A stretch of 64,000 bases of DNA from Algoriphagus lacus (GCF_003583985.1 NZ_QXML01000005.1:307675-371674); one strand, 5' to 3'. Counted from the stretch's first letter, positions 7,112 to 16,525 are shown. The notes: a model not told the origin generated them from the letters alone. A program made the numbers and translations.

Positions 7112-8740
7112 TCAGGTCTGAATCACCCCGACATTAAATCTTTCCGTTATCGGAGCATGATTAGCCGCTTCGATCCCCATGCTGATGACTTTACGGGTTT
7201 CTCTCGGATCGATTACCCCATCCACCCATAATCTCGCAGCGGCATAATATGGACTCAGTTCTTCATTGTATTTGGAGGTGATTTCTTCCAAAAGTTGGTT
7301 TTCCTCCTCTGAGGAAATCTCCTTTCCGGTTTTTTTCAAGGAAGCAACTTTGATCTGAAGCAAAGTTTTCGCAGCAGAAGCACCTGACATTACCGCCATT
7401 TGGGCGGTTGGCCACGAGTAGATCAAGCGCGGATCGTATGCCTTACCACACATGGCGTAATTTCCTGCGCCGTATGAATTCCCAACCACAATCGTAAACT
7501 TGGGCACCACAGAATTGGCCATGGCATTGACCATTTTTGCGCCGTCTTTGATGATACCTCCATGTTCGGCTTTGGATCCCACCATAAATCCACTCACATC
7601 CTGCAGGAATACCAAAGGAATTTTCCGCTGGTTACAGTTCATGATAAATCGGGCAGCTTTATCTGCGGAATCGGAGTAAATCACTCCTCCCATCTGCATT
7701 TCACCCTTGGCGGTTTTGACGATTTTTCGCTGATTGGCAATGATTCCGACTACCCAACCCTCAATCCGGGCTGTACCGCAAATCAGGGTTTTGCCGTAGT
7801 CTTTTTTGTATTCATCCAGTTGTCCTCCGTCGACTAATCCGGAGATCACCTCCCGCATATCATAGGGTTTCACCCGATCCAGAGGAAATATCTCCAGCAA
7901 CCGGTCCCCTGAAATTCCCGCATCCTTGGCTTCTATCCGATCAAATCCTGCCTTGGGATTTTCACCCAGAGTTGCAAAAATCTTCCGGATCGCATCCAGA
8001 CAAGCGGGATCGTTGGGGTATTTATTGTCCGTCACTCCGGAGATTTCGCAGTGGGTAGTAGCTCCTCCTAGAGTTTCATTGTCGACTGTCTCGCCGATGG
8101 CGGCTTTAACCAGGTAAGAACCTGCTAGAAAAATTGATCCTGTTTTATCTACGATCATTGCTTCGTCGGACATGATCGGCAGGTAAGCTCCGCCTGCCAC
8201 ACAGCTACCCATGATCGCTGCCACTTGGACGATTCCCATCGCAGACATTTTCGCATTGTTGCGAAACTGGCGACCAAAGTGTTCCTTATCAGGAAAAATT
8301 TCATTTTGCATAGGAAGAAAAACACCGGCACTGTCGACCAAATAAATAATCGGCAGGTGATTTTCCATGGCAATTTCCTGGGCGCGAAGGTTCTTCTTGG
8401 CTGTAATCGGAAACCATGCTCCAGCTTTCACTGTGGCATCATTGGCTACGATTACACACATCCGGCCACTGACATAGCCGATTCCGGTCACCACACCGGC
8501 CGAAGGACAGCCACCTTCCTCCTCGTACATTCCATCTGCTGCAAATGCCCCGATTTCCAAAAATTGGGAATCCCGGTCTACGAGGTAATCGATCCGCTCT
8601 CTCGCTGTCAGTTTTCCTTTTTCATGCTCTGATTCGATTCGTTTCTTGCCTCCACCGAGTTTCACCTGTTCGGTTTTGGCTTGGAGCTTTTCGAGTAAAT
8701 CCAAAAAATTCTGGTTCGCTTTTTCCATTGGGGAGTTCAT
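7112..8740 (-). CDS. Acyl-CoA carboxylase beta subunit, probably methylcrotonyl-CoA carboxylase
   Basis: A protein of 542 residues, full length for carboxyltransferase subunits (about 535). It has an N-terminal crotonase-like half with KGKLTARERIDYLVD, GGCPSAGVVTGIGYV, DSAGVFLPMQNEIFPD and GSCVAGGAYLPIMSD, and a C-terminal half with GGVIYSDSADKAARFI, FLQDVSGFMVGSKAEHGGIIKDGAKM, GNSYGAGNYAMCG and SWPTAQMAVMSGASAA. The DSAGVFLPMQ and FMVG-x-x-AE-GGIIKDGAKM patterns fit methylcrotonyl-CoA carboxylase (leucine breakdown) better than the propionyl-CoA enzyme. The biotin-carrying alpha subunit is not adjacent, so it must be encoded elsewhere. The start ATG at 8740 gives the usual short N-terminus. 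Confidence 0.9.
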   Translation of the reverse strand: MNSPMEKANQNFLDLLEKLQAKTEQVKLGGGKKRIESEHEKGKLTARERIDYLVDRDSQFLEIGAFAADGMYEEEGGCPSAGVVTGIGYVSGRMCVIVANDATVKAGAWFPITAKKNLRAQEIAMENHLPIIYLVDSAGVFLPMQNEIFPDKEHFGRQFRNNAKMSAMGIVQVAAIMGSCVAGGAYLPIMSDEAMIVDKTGSIFLAGSYLVKAAIGETVDNETLGGATTHCEISGVTDNKYPNDPACLDAIRKIFATLGENPKAGFDRIEAKDAGISGDRLLEIFPLDRVKPYDMREVISGLVDGGQLDEYKKDYGKTLICGTARIEGWVVGIIANQRKIVKTAKGEMQMGGVIYSDSADKAARFIMNCNQRKIPLVFLQDVSGFMVGSKAEHGGIIKDGAKMVNAMANSVVPKFTIVVGNSYGAGNYAMCGKAYDPRLIYSWPTAQMAVMSGASAAKTLLQIKVASLKKTGKEISSEEENQLLEEITSKYNEELSPYYAAARLWVDGVIDPRETRKVISMGIEAANHAPITERFNVGVIQT

Positions 8741-8805
8741 TGGTCAATTTGGGTTTATAAAGTAAAAACTCCTCTTCGCCGAAGGAAGTTTGGGAGCTAA
8801 GATAC

Positions 8806-8838
8806 CAAAAAGCCCTTTTCCGGGAAGAAGAGGGCTTA
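8806..8838 (-). terminator. Intrinsic terminator after the amidase gene
   Basis: Read on the minus strand, AAGCCCT is followed by AGGGCTT and a T run, forming a stem about 25 bp after the amidase stop. It separates the amidase from the downstream carboxylase gene. Confidence 0.75.
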
Positions 8839-8862
8839 AATGCTTTAGGCTCAGTTCGAAAA

Positions 8863-9663
8863 TTAATTCACTTCGATCTGATTCTTGTATTCTTTGATCG
8901 ATCGGTAAATCGCCGAAGCCATATATTCCTGACCTTCTTTGGTCATCAGAAATCGTTCTTCTTCAGAATTGGACAAAAAGCCAAGTTCCACCAGCACGCT
9001 TGGCATAGATGGAGTCCAAAGTACATAAAAAGGACCTTGCTTCACCCCTCTGCTTTTCCTTCCCACCTTATCACGAAACTGAGTTTCAATCTGATCCGCC
9101 AGAGTGATGCTGTTGCCGATGTAGGCCTTTTGCATCAGGTTAAACATCATGTAGGATTCCGGAGAAGTCGGATCAAAACCCTCATATTCCTCCTCATAGT
9201 TTTCTTCCAGGAGAATCACAGAGTTTTCTTTTTTCACAATGTCAAAATTGGCTTCAAAGTGCTTGGTCCCCATGACAAAAGTCTCTGTTCCATAAGCTGC
9301 TCGGTTAGGAGCAGAATTGGAATGAATGGAAACAAACAGGTCTGCTTTATTCACATTGGCAATATTTGGTCGCTGCTTGAGCGTAGGATAACTGTCATCG
9401 TCACGGGTGTAGATTACTTCTACATCCGGCATATTTTCCTTGATGTACTTCCCAACCAACAGAGTTACAGCGAGATTGATGTCCTTTTCTCTGGCCCTGG
9501 ATCCAATGTTTCCCGGGTCACTTCCACCGTGTCCAGCATCCAAAACAATTTTTTTCATCCGAAAGGCCGGCATCATCGTTTCATTGGGAATAAATCCGCC
9601 GAAGAAAAAAGGAATTGCGATAATCAGACTTAAGAGAATTTTTTTGTTATTGAACCGTTCCAT
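8863..9663 (-). CDS. N-acetylmuramoyl-L-alanine amidase
   Basis: A protein of 266 residues starting MERFNNKKILLSLIIAIPFFFGG, an N-terminal signal or anchor sequence that sends it to the periplasm. It is an Amidase_3 zinc enzyme, which cuts the bond between MurNAc and the stem peptide. Visible motifs are KIVLDAGHGGSDPGN (first Zn His), FVSIHSNSAPN (second His), and the catalytic Glu segment VLVELGFLSNSEEERFL near the C-terminus. An insertion of about 45 residues (around VKKENSVILLEENYEEEYEGFDP) interrupts the core, a pattern seen in regulated amidases and in many Bacteroidetes homologues. The start codon overlaps, on the opposite strand, an ATG that could start lptD; the arrangement is head to head. 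Confidence 0.92.
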   Translation of the reverse strand: MERFNNKKILLSLIIAIPFFFGGFIPNETMMPAFRMKKIVLDAGHGGSDPGNIGSRAREKDINLAVTLLVGKYIKENMPDVEVIYTRDDDSYPTLKQRPNIANVNKADLFVSIHSNSAPNRAAYGTETFVMGTKHFEANFDIVKKENSVILLEENYEEEYEGFDPTSPESYMMFNLMQKAYIGNSITLADQIETQFRDKVGRKSRGVKQGPFYVLWTPSMPSVLVELGFLSNSEEERFLMTKEGQEYMASAIYRSIKEYKNQIEVN

Positions 9664-9724
9664 GAGGGCAATCGAATTAACTTTACACGAATTTTCAACC
9701 AAATTAAACAAAGCGCAAGCAGCA

Positions 9725-12457
9725 GTGTCGGGTTTCAGAATCCTTTTTTTGATCATTTCTGGGCTTTTGATTTTCCCGCAACTCGCATCGGCGCAGCGAC
9801 CTGCTAAGCCTCAGCGGGAAAGAGTGCTAATTGCTCCGGACACTTTAGTGCCTCCAGCCCGAACCCTTCCACTTTCTGATACCCTTGCCATCAGACAAGA
9901 CACATTGATCAATTTGGATTCGGCAAAAATGATGCCCACAAGCGACATCCAAACAGATATTCTTTACTTCGCCGAGGACAGTATCATTACAGATTTTACC
10001 GAGAACAAAGTTTACCTCTATAAAAAGGCCTGGTTTGAGTACGGGGAGATGAAACTCGAAGCGGACCGAATCGTCATCGATTGGAAAAACTCCGAACTCT
10101 ATGCCACAGGTGTCACAGACAGCTTGGGGGCTGTGGCAGGAAATCCATTCTTCAAAGACGGGGAAACGGTCTATGAGATTCGTAAGGAAATGAAGTACAA
10201 CTTCAAAACCCAAAAAGCGATCATCAAAGATGTAGTCACTGAGCAACAGGATGGGGTACTCAGGGGCGAAACCATCAAAAAGACAGAAGATGGAAGCATA
10301 TACCTCGATCACGGTTATTATACTACCTGTAAACTTACCGAGCCGCACTGGCACATTTCATCTACAAAAATCAAATCCATCCAAGGAAAGCAGGTCGTAT
10401 CTGGTCCTTTTAACCTGTACTTCAATGGCATCCCAACTCCGCTCGGACTTCCGTTTGGTTTGATTCCCGATACGCCGGAAGAAAAGGCATCCGGGGTGGT
10501 CTTCCCTTCTTATGGAAAGGAGCAGACCCGTGGTATTTTCCTTCGGGATTTTGGCTACTATTTTGCCATCAACGATTACATCCATGCACGTATTACCGGT
10601 GACATCTATTCCAAAGGCGGCTGGGGTCTGAAGTCACAAGCAGTGTATAATAAGCGCTATCGGTACAGTGGGGGCTTCAATGTCGATTTTCAAAAATTTG
10701 TCAGCCCAGAGACTGAGCTGAATCCCGTTAATTACAACACCTTTCGCGTACAGTGGAACCACACCCCTGTTTCCAGAGGAACCAGCAGATTTTCTGCCTC
10801 GGTGAATGCGGGATCAACGAGTTACTTCAACAACGTGGTCAGTCAAAACAACTTTGCCAATAATATCACGGCGGATCTGAATTCAAATATCTCCTACTCA
10901 AAGACTTTTTCGGGCACTCCATTTTCTATGTCTGCCAATTTCAGACACTCACAGAGTGTGCAGACCGGAGAAGTCCGGTTGGATTTACCGACAGTTGCAA
11001 TGAATATGAACCGTCAGAGCCCGTTTAAAAATGTAAAATTCGAGCCGCTGAAGACCCTGAACATTGCCTGGAACTTCAATATGCAGAACACAGTCTCCAA
11101 CCGGGTTCAGCAGCAATTGGGAGTCAATAATCCGGAGATTGGATCGGGACCGACAACAATTCCTTTCAATGTTGAAAACTTGGATCTGCTGTTTAAAAAT
11201 GCCAATAACGGAGCCAGAAATACGATCCCACTTTCTTCAAACTTCACCCTTTTCAATTACTTTACAGGAACAGCCTCCATCAATTACACGGAGCTGTGGT
11301 ACCTGCAGCGCCAGAATTATTACTACAATCCAGCCCAGGAGCGGGTCGATCGGATCGTCGAGGACGGTTTTAACCGGGTGAGTTTCTATAACACCTCATT
11401 TTCGATGAACACAAACTTTTACGGATTTTACAATTTCAAACCAAAAAGTAAAATCCAGACCATCAGACATCACATTGCCCCGACATTCGGATTCAATTAT
11501 ACACCGGATTTTTCAGACCCGTCATTTGGCTACTATCAGCGAGTCCAGGAGGATGCATCTGGAAGGACCCAACTATATTCCAGGCATCAGGGATTCATAT
11601 TTGGAGGAGCGCCTTTGGGTGAGTCCAGGGCATTGAGCATTGGTATTCGAAACGTTTTGGAAGCCAAAGTCCTGAATGCTAAAGACAGTACTTCTGAGGA
11701 TGCTACCAAAAAAATCCCATTGTTGGAATCGTTCAACATCAACACCGCTTACAACTTTGCAGCGGATTCCTTTCAGCTTTCACCATTCCAACTTTCCGCT
11801 CGTACAAGCTTTTTTGACAGAAAACTATCGGTCAACCTGACCAGCAACATCGACCCCTATGCCGTTCAGACTACCCTCTTGGAAAACGGAAAAAACTCCT
11901 ACCAAAGGATCAATGAATTCGCATGGTCCAATGGCCAGGGAATCGGAATGATCCGGAACGCTTCCTTAAACATGAACGCCTCGATCAATCCTAGAAGCGG
12001 ACAGACTCCTGGGGAAGTTCGGGATGAGATCACCCAGGACTTTATTCAAAGAGGGGGTGTGATGAATGAGTTTGCACAGAACGAAATCAACCGAATCGTA
12101 TCAGATCCAAGCCAGTACATCGATTGGGAGATTCCCTGGAATCTGACCATAGGCTACAACCTTGCCTACTCCAGACAAATCAACAACTCGAAAAACATCA
12201 CCCAAACGATGAACCTGAATGGGGATTTGTCCCTGTCGGAAAAATGGAAGATCAATTTCAACACGGGATTTGACTTTCAGGCAGCCGAGATTACTCAAAC
12301 CATGATCGGAATCGCACGCGACCTGCATTGCTGGCAAATGAATGTCAATTGGGTTCCTTTCGGGAAATTTACTTCCTACAACATCGACATTCGGGTCAAA
12401 TCAAGCATTCTTCAGGATTTGAAAGTATCCCGAAGAAGGTCTTTCTTCGATTTTTAA
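9725..12457 (+). CDS. lptD: LPS-assembly protein LptD (outer membrane)
   Basis: About 910 residues from a GTG at 9725. That start gives a compact signal peptide (VSGFRILFLIISGLLIFPQLASA, cleaved before QRPAKPQ), has an A-rich upstream context and leaves 61 bp between the divergent genes. An in-frame ATG at 9662 would add 21 residues and is the main alternative. After a proline-rich linker comes an OstA/LptA-like beta-jellyroll (ENKVYLYKKAWFEYGEMKLEADRIVIDWKNSELYATG; HGYYTTCKLTEPHWHISS). The long C-terminal half is a barrel rich in alternating aromatic strands (YNKRYRYSGGFNVDF, LQRQNYYYNPAQERVDR) and ends in SRRRSFFDF, with a terminal Phe as in outer-membrane barrels. LptD with LptE inserts LPS into the outer leaflet. 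Confidence 0.87.
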   Translation: MSGFRILFLIISGLLIFPQLASAQRPAKPQRERVLIAPDTLVPPARTLPLSDTLAIRQDTLINLDSAKMMPTSDIQTDILYFAEDSIITDFTENKVYLYKKAWFEYGEMKLEADRIVIDWKNSELYATGVTDSLGAVAGNPFFKDGETVYEIRKEMKYNFKTQKAIIKDVVTEQQDGVLRGETIKKTEDGSIYLDHGYYTTCKLTEPHWHISSTKIKSIQGKQVVSGPFNLYFNGIPTPLGLPFGLIPDTPEEKASGVVFPSYGKEQTRGIFLRDFGYYFAINDYIHARITGDIYSKGGWGLKSQAVYNKRYRYSGGFNVDFQKFVSPETELNPVNYNTFRVQWNHTPVSRGTSRFSASVNAGSTSYFNNVVSQNNFANNITADLNSNISYSKTFSGTPFSMSANFRHSQSVQTGEVRLDLPTVAMNMNRQSPFKNVKFEPLKTLNIAWNFNMQNTVSNRVQQQLGVNNPEIGSGPTTIPFNVENLDLLFKNANNGARNTIPLSSNFTLFNYFTGTASINYTELWYLQRQNYYYNPAQERVDRIVEDGFNRVSFYNTSFSMNTNFYGFYNFKPKSKIQTIRHHIAPTFGFNYTPDFSDPSFGYYQRVQEDASGRTQLYSRHQGFIFGGAPLGESRALSIGIRNVLEAKVLNAKDSTSEDATKKIPLLESFNINTAYNFAADSFQLSPFQLSARTSFFDRKLSVNLTSNIDPYAVQTTLLENGKNSYQRINEFAWSNGQGIGMIRNASLNMNASINPRSGQTPGEVRDEITQDFIQRGGVMNEFAQNEINRIVSDPSQYIDWEIPWNLTIGYNLAYSRQINNSKNITQTMNLNGDLSLSEKWKINFNTGFDFQAAEITQTMIGIARDLHCWQMNVNWVPFGKFTSYNIDIRVKSSILQDLKVSRRRSFFDF

Positions 12458-12500
12458 TCAGTCGGATTTTCCAAATAGGCTTCAAAATTTTTCCTGACAA

Positions 12501-13715
12501 TCAGACCCTTGCTCTGCTCAGTGGCATGGTCATACATCTAGGTCCACCCAATCCCCTGCTGAGTTCAGAGGATGGAATTTCCAGTACCTCTACCCCCATA
12601 TTTCTCAAGGCCCGGTTGGTGTGAATATTTCGATTGTAAGAAATCACTCTCCGAGGTCCGATAGCAAAAACATTTGCCCCGTCAAACCACTGTTCCCTCA
12701 TCGAATAGTCAGGGTTTCCGTCACCGGTATGAAGGATTTCCAGGTGAGGAATTTCCCTCGCCAATACGGTCAGCAAGGACTCTTTCAGGACTTCCCGTTT
12801 GATGTTCACTTTTTCCCCGTTTGATTCCTTGAGTGTATACAGCGAAGTCTGCAAGACCGAATTCATTGCATCCGGATAAGTAAGCACCAGATTTTCATCC
12901 AAGACTGTGAAAACCGTATCCAAATGCATGTATTGGCGCTTTTTGGGAAGGTGAACTTCATACACCCGCTTGACCGATCCTTCCGCCAAAAGCGCCTTTG
13001 CGGCATGGTAAATGGCCTTTTCATCTGTCCGCTCCGAATTGCCTATCGCCACAGCTTCGTGAGAAAGAATAATCACATCTCCTCCTTCAATACTTGGAGG
13101 ATTGTCATGCCCGTTGACAGGATAAAGGGTTTTTACATGATCCTTGAAATCCGGATGATTTTCGAAAATGATCCGAAGCAAATCCGCCTCCCGCTGTCTT
13201 CCTTCCATTTTCATGGAGGAAAAAATGATACCTCCAGGAGTTAGCGCCATTGGATCACGCTGAAAATAGAGATTGGGACAAGGAGGAATGGCAAAAGCAA
13301 AATCATACAGCTCTCCGGCATTCAGATTGGGGAGCTTCCGTTTTAATTCATGGATTTTTAAACCAGCCGTAAGAATAGTGGCACATTCGGCGGTAGAGTA
13401 CCGCTCCAGGATATCTTCGGCGATATGGGAAAGCCCGGATCGTTTCAAGGAATCCCGGACCAAACGGAGAAGAATATCCTGATCATAAAGCACCCGAATG
13501 AGAAGTTCACGCAACTGATAAACCTGGGCTCCGGTGGAATCCTTGATGAGATTGGAAAAAGCATCGTGTTCTTTTTGAAGTGCTTCCAGATAGGGAACAT
13601 CCTCAAAAAGCAAAAAGTCTTTATTATAAGGAGTGAGCCGATCTATTTCCTTTCCGGGACGGTGCATCAGAACTGCCCGAAGTGTTCCAAATTCAGAGTT
13701 AATACGAAGATTCAT
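12501..13715 (-). CDS. arcA: Arginine deiminase
   Basis: A protein of 404 residues, the normal length. It converts arginine to citrulline and ammonia. The guanidino-modifying fold is clear: an N-terminal GTLRAVLMHRPGKEIDRLTP, the substrate segment PNLYFQRDPMAL (Asp), the His-containing KKRQYMHLDTVFTVLD (catalytic His with a following Asp), EGGDVIILS, and the nucleophile cysteine in LGGPRCMTMPLSR at the C-terminus. No ornithine carbamoyltransferase, carbamate kinase or arginine/ornithine antiporter is next to it, so in this place it is not part of a complete fermentative arc operon. Its role is probably arginine catabolism or pH/nitrogen balance. It converges on lptD with 43 bp between stop codons. 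Confidence 0.93.
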   Translation of the reverse strand: MNLRINSEFGTLRAVLMHRPGKEIDRLTPYNKDFLLFEDVPYLEALQKEHDAFSNLIKDSTGAQVYQLRELLIRVLYDQDILLRLVRDSLKRSGLSHIAEDILERYSTAECATILTAGLKIHELKRKLPNLNAGELYDFAFAIPPCPNLYFQRDPMALTPGGIIFSSMKMEGRQREADLLRIIFENHPDFKDHVKTLYPVNGHDNPPSIEGGDVIILSHEAVAIGNSERTDEKAIYHAAKALLAEGSVKRVYEVHLPKKRQYMHLDTVFTVLDENLVLTYPDAMNSVLQTSLYTLKESNGEKVNIKREVLKESLLTVLAREIPHLEILHTGDGNPDYSMREQWFDGANVFAIGPRRVISYNRNIHTNRALRNMGVEVLEIPSSELSRGLGGPRCMTMPLSRARV

Positions 13716-13945
13716 GATTTATAAATTATCAATAAAAAGCTTATTCAGTTATCAAAATAAAAACAATAATTGAACTTCATTAATTTTTTCACAACAAATT
13801 CAAAAATCACCTTACATCGATTTTGACAATCAGGAAGCATAAATCGGTGAAGGATTATAAAGTAAATTTCTTTTTGTTGAGTCAGTCCAAACTTTAACGC
13901 CCTCTTATTTCGTTGTTCACTTACTATTAAATTAAATACTCCCCA

Positions 13946-14680
13946 ATGTTCCAAATTCAGAAACGACTTATCCAATTCCTTCTTTCCGCATTTTTCCTCC
14001 TTCCCATCACTTCTTGTTCAGCTCAGTTTTCAAACATCCTGAAACAGGCAACTTCCAATCCAAGTACTTCTGAAATCACCTCCGGTCTCAAAGAAGCCTT
14101 GGAAAAAGGCACCGGAATCAGTGCAGATCGGCTTTCCCTCCAGGATGGTTATTTGAAAAATCTGGACGTCAAAATCCTGTTTCCCGAAGAGGCAAAAAGC
14201 GTGGAAAACACCCTCAGATCATTAGGCTTGGGATCAATGTGTGACCAAGTCATCACCAGTCTCAACCGGGCCGCTGAAGACGCCGCCAAGGAAGCGAAGC
14301 CCATTTTCACCGATGCCATCAAGCAGATGAGTTTTCAGGACGTCCAAAAAATCCTGCTTGGGGAGAAAAATGCAGCTACAACTTATTTCAAGCAAACCAC
14401 AACGGATTCCCTTTCCGCCAAATTCTCACCTGTCATCGATGCCAGTTTGAAGAAAGTGGATGCGACCAAATACTGGAGTGATGTAATGACTCGATACAAC
14501 AAAGTGCCTCTGGTGAAGAAGGTCAATACCGACTTGACGGCTTATGTCACCCAAAAAGCGATCGATGGGCTGTTTGTGGAGATCGCCAAAGAAGAACTCA
14601 AAATCCGAGAAAGTGTGGGGGCTAGGACTTCACCATTACTTCAGAAAGTTTTTGGGTACGCCGAAAGTCAGAAAAAGTAG
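13946..14680 (+). CDS. DUF4197 domain lipoprotein
   Basis: A protein of 244 residues. Its N-terminus has a lipobox-like signal (LLSAFFLLPITSCSAQF, with Cys at the acceptor position), so it is probably an exported lipoprotein. The rest matches DUF4197: SEITSGLKEALEKGT near the start of the mature part, KILFPEEAKSVENTLRSLGLG, then LNRAAEDAAKEAKPIFTDAIKQMSFQD, TDSLSAKFSPVIDASLKKV and a C-terminal KAIDGLFVEIAKEELKIRES. The family is helical with unknown function and is common in Gram-negative bacteria. The gene stands alone, with about 230 bp of AT-rich sequence upstream in which I see no clear promoter, and a strong terminator behind it. Confidence 0.85.
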   Translation: MFQIQKRLIQFLLSAFFLLPITSCSAQFSNILKQATSNPSTSEITSGLKEALEKGTGISADRLSLQDGYLKNLDVKILFPEEAKSVENTLRSLGLGSMCDQVITSLNRAAEDAAKEAKPIFTDAIKQMSFQDVQKILLGEKNAATTYFKQTTTDSLSAKFSPVIDASLKKVDATKYWSDVMTRYNKVPLVKKVNTDLTAYVTQKAIDGLFVEIAKEELKIRESVGARTSPLLQKVFGYAESQKK

Positions 14681-14753
14681 GTCGTTTTGGGAGGTCTTGA
14701 AAAACCTCAATTCATGTTTTCTTAGTTCTTCAAAAATCTAAAGTCAGGATGAC

Positions 14754-14801
14754 GGTAAATGAAAAAACCGGAAAATTATTTTCCGGTTTTTTTCATTTAC
14801 C
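14754..14801. terminator. Bidirectional intrinsic terminator
   Basis: A near-perfect inverted repeat with 22-bp arms (GGTAAATGAAAAAACCGG..., loop TTAT). A-rich and T-rich tracts on both sides let it work in both directions. It lies between the convergent DUF4197 gene and lysS. Confidence 0.88.
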
Positions 14802-14818
14802 TATTTTTAATCAAGTGC

Positions 14819-16525
14819 CTAGCCCACGAGGTCAACCAGTAAAGTATCTCCTTCTTTTACTACGGTCACCATTCCTTTTTGGGTCAGCCCCTTGATGGAA
14901 ACATCCCATTTTTTACCACTAAGTCCAGTTTGGGCTTTTAGTTCCGGTAAAGAACTAGGATTGTTTTTAGCCAAAAGATCTACAATTATCTTCTCCTCTT
15001 CAGTCAATTCAACTGCTTTCTTTTCTGGTCTCATTTGAGGGAAGAACAGCACTTCCTGAATGGTTGTCTTATTGGTCAGCAACATGGTCAATCGGTCGAT
15101 GCCGATTCCCAGTCCGGATGTAGGTGGCATGCCGTATTCCAAAGCACGAAGGAAATCCTCATCCATCGCCATTGCTTCATCGTCCCCTCTTGCGGCAAGT
15201 TTTAACTGATCTTCAAATCGCTCACGCTGATCGATCGGGTCGTTGAGCTCCGTATAGGCATTTGCTATTTCCTTTCCGTTGACAAAAAGCTCAAATCGCT
15301 CCACCAATCCCGGCTTGCTGCGGTGCTTTTTTGCCAATGGAGTCATTTCAATTGGATAATCCGTGATGTAGGTCGGTTGAACCAGATGCTCCTCTACTTT
15401 GGCACCGAAGATCTCATCGATGAGCTTTCCTCTTCCCATGGAATTATCCACCTGGATTCCCAAATCGGCACAAACCTGACGGATTCCGGCTTCATCCATC
15501 TCACTGACATCCACTCCCGCATACTCCTTAATGGAGTCATACATGGTCAGTCTTCGGTATGGGCCGGCAAAATCAATTTCACGATCCCCAACTTTTACTA
15601 CAGTGGTCCCATGGATTGAGTCAGTCACTTTTTCCAGCAACTCCTCCACCATTTCCATCATCCAGATGTAGTCTTTATAGGCCACATAAATCTCCATGGA
15701 GGTAAATTCCGGATTGTGCGTACGGTCCATCCCTTCGTTTCGGAACATTTTCCCAAACTCGTATACCCCATCAAATCCGCCAACGATCAATCTTTTTAGG
15801 TAAAGCTCATTAGCAATTCTCAGGAAAAGCGGCATGTCCAGGGTATTGTGATGGGTCTGGAACGGTCTTGCCGCAGCCCCACCGTGCACCGCCTGAAGAA
15901 TGGGAGTTTCCACCTCCAACCAACCATGATCGTCAAAATAGCGACGCATGTTGGAGATGATTTTAGAGCGGGTTACGAAGGTCTGTTTGATTTCAGGATT
16001 TACAGTCAGATCCACATAGCGCTGTCTATAACGAAGCTCAGGATCGGTAAATCCGTCATAAATATTTCCTTCTTCGTCCCGTTTCACCACAGGAAGCGGC
16101 TTGACAGATTTGGAAAGAATCTTCAGGTCAGTCACATGAAGGGAAATCTCACCGGTCTGGGTTGTGAATATGTAGCCTTTCACTCCTACAAAGTCACCCA
16201 AACCCAAAAGCTTCTTGAAAACGGTATTGTAAAAAGTTTTATCCTCATCCGGACAAATGTCATCCCGACGCACGTAGATCTGAAGAATCCCGGTAGAATC
16301 CTGAATCTCGGCAAAGGAAGCCGAGCCCATGATACGACGACTCATCAGACGACCAGCAATGGAAATGTCTTTGTAATCGGTTTTGTTGTTTTCGTAATTT
16401 CTATGAATATCCTCCGCAGTGACATTGATGGGAAAAGCTTCTGCCGGATAAGGGTTGATTCCCAAGGCCATCAATTCTTCCCGGTCTTTTCTGCGTTCGA
16501 GTTCCTGTTCGCTCAGAAGTTGCAT
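14819..16525 (-). CDS. lysS: Lysyl-tRNA synthetase, class II
   Basis: A protein of 568 residues starting MQLLSEQELERRKDREEL; a GTG/ATG further upstream (16561) was rejected because the family starts here. The N-terminal OB fold binds the anticodon (VAGRLMSRRIMGSASFAEIQD...LGDFVGVKGYIF). The class II core has motif 1 (FLEVETPILQAVHGGAAARPF), motif 2 (KMFRNEGMDRTHNPEFTSMEIY) and motif 3 (GLGIGIDRLTMLL). After motif 3 the protein runs on for about 65 residues (LTEEEKIIVDLLAKNN...DTLLVDLVG), an extension beyond the usual bacterial LysRS of about 500 residues that reads like a small helix-turn-helix or winged-helix domain. It is monocistronic. Confidence 0.95.
   Translation of the reverse strand: MQLLSEQELERRKDREELMALGINPYPAEAFPINVTAEDIHRNYENNKTDYKDISIAGRLMSRRIMGSASFAEIQDSTGILQIYVRRDDICPDEDKTFYNTVFKKLLGLGDFVGVKGYIFTTQTGEISLHVTDLKILSKSVKPLPVVKRDEEGNIYDGFTDPELRYRQRYVDLTVNPEIKQTFVTRSKIISNMRRYFDDHGWLEVETPILQAVHGGAAARPFQTHHNTLDMPLFLRIANELYLKRLIVGGFDGVYEFGKMFRNEGMDRTHNPEFTSMEIYVAYKDYIWMMEMVEELLEKVTDSIHGTTVVKVGDREIDFAGPYRRLTMYDSIKEYAGVDVSEMDEAGIRQVCADLGIQVDNSMGRGKLIDEIFGAKVEEHLVQPTYITDYPIEMTPLAKKHRSKPGLVERFELFVNGKEIANAYTELNDPIDQRERFEDQLKLAARGDDEAMAMDEDFLRALEYGMPPTSGLGIGIDRLTMLLTNKTTIQEVLFFPQMRPEKKAVELTEEEKIIVDLLAKNNPSSLPELKAQTGLSGKKWDVSIKGLTQKGMVTVVKEGDTLLVDLVG

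Noticed and set aside
8840..8862. Riboswitch or small RNA between the amidase and the carboxylase genes
   Set aside because: The gap is short and is explained by the amidase terminator and the upstream region of the carboxylase gene; no aptamer-like structure is seen.
9440..9661. lptD extended to 9440
   Set aside because: The added residues lie antisense to the amidase coding region and would put a long non-signal sequence before the clear signal peptide.
13745..13975. Minus-strand frame of 76 codons between arcA and the DUF4197 gene
   Set aside because: AT-rich, overlaps the start of the DUF4197 gene, and has no recognisable family or codon signal.
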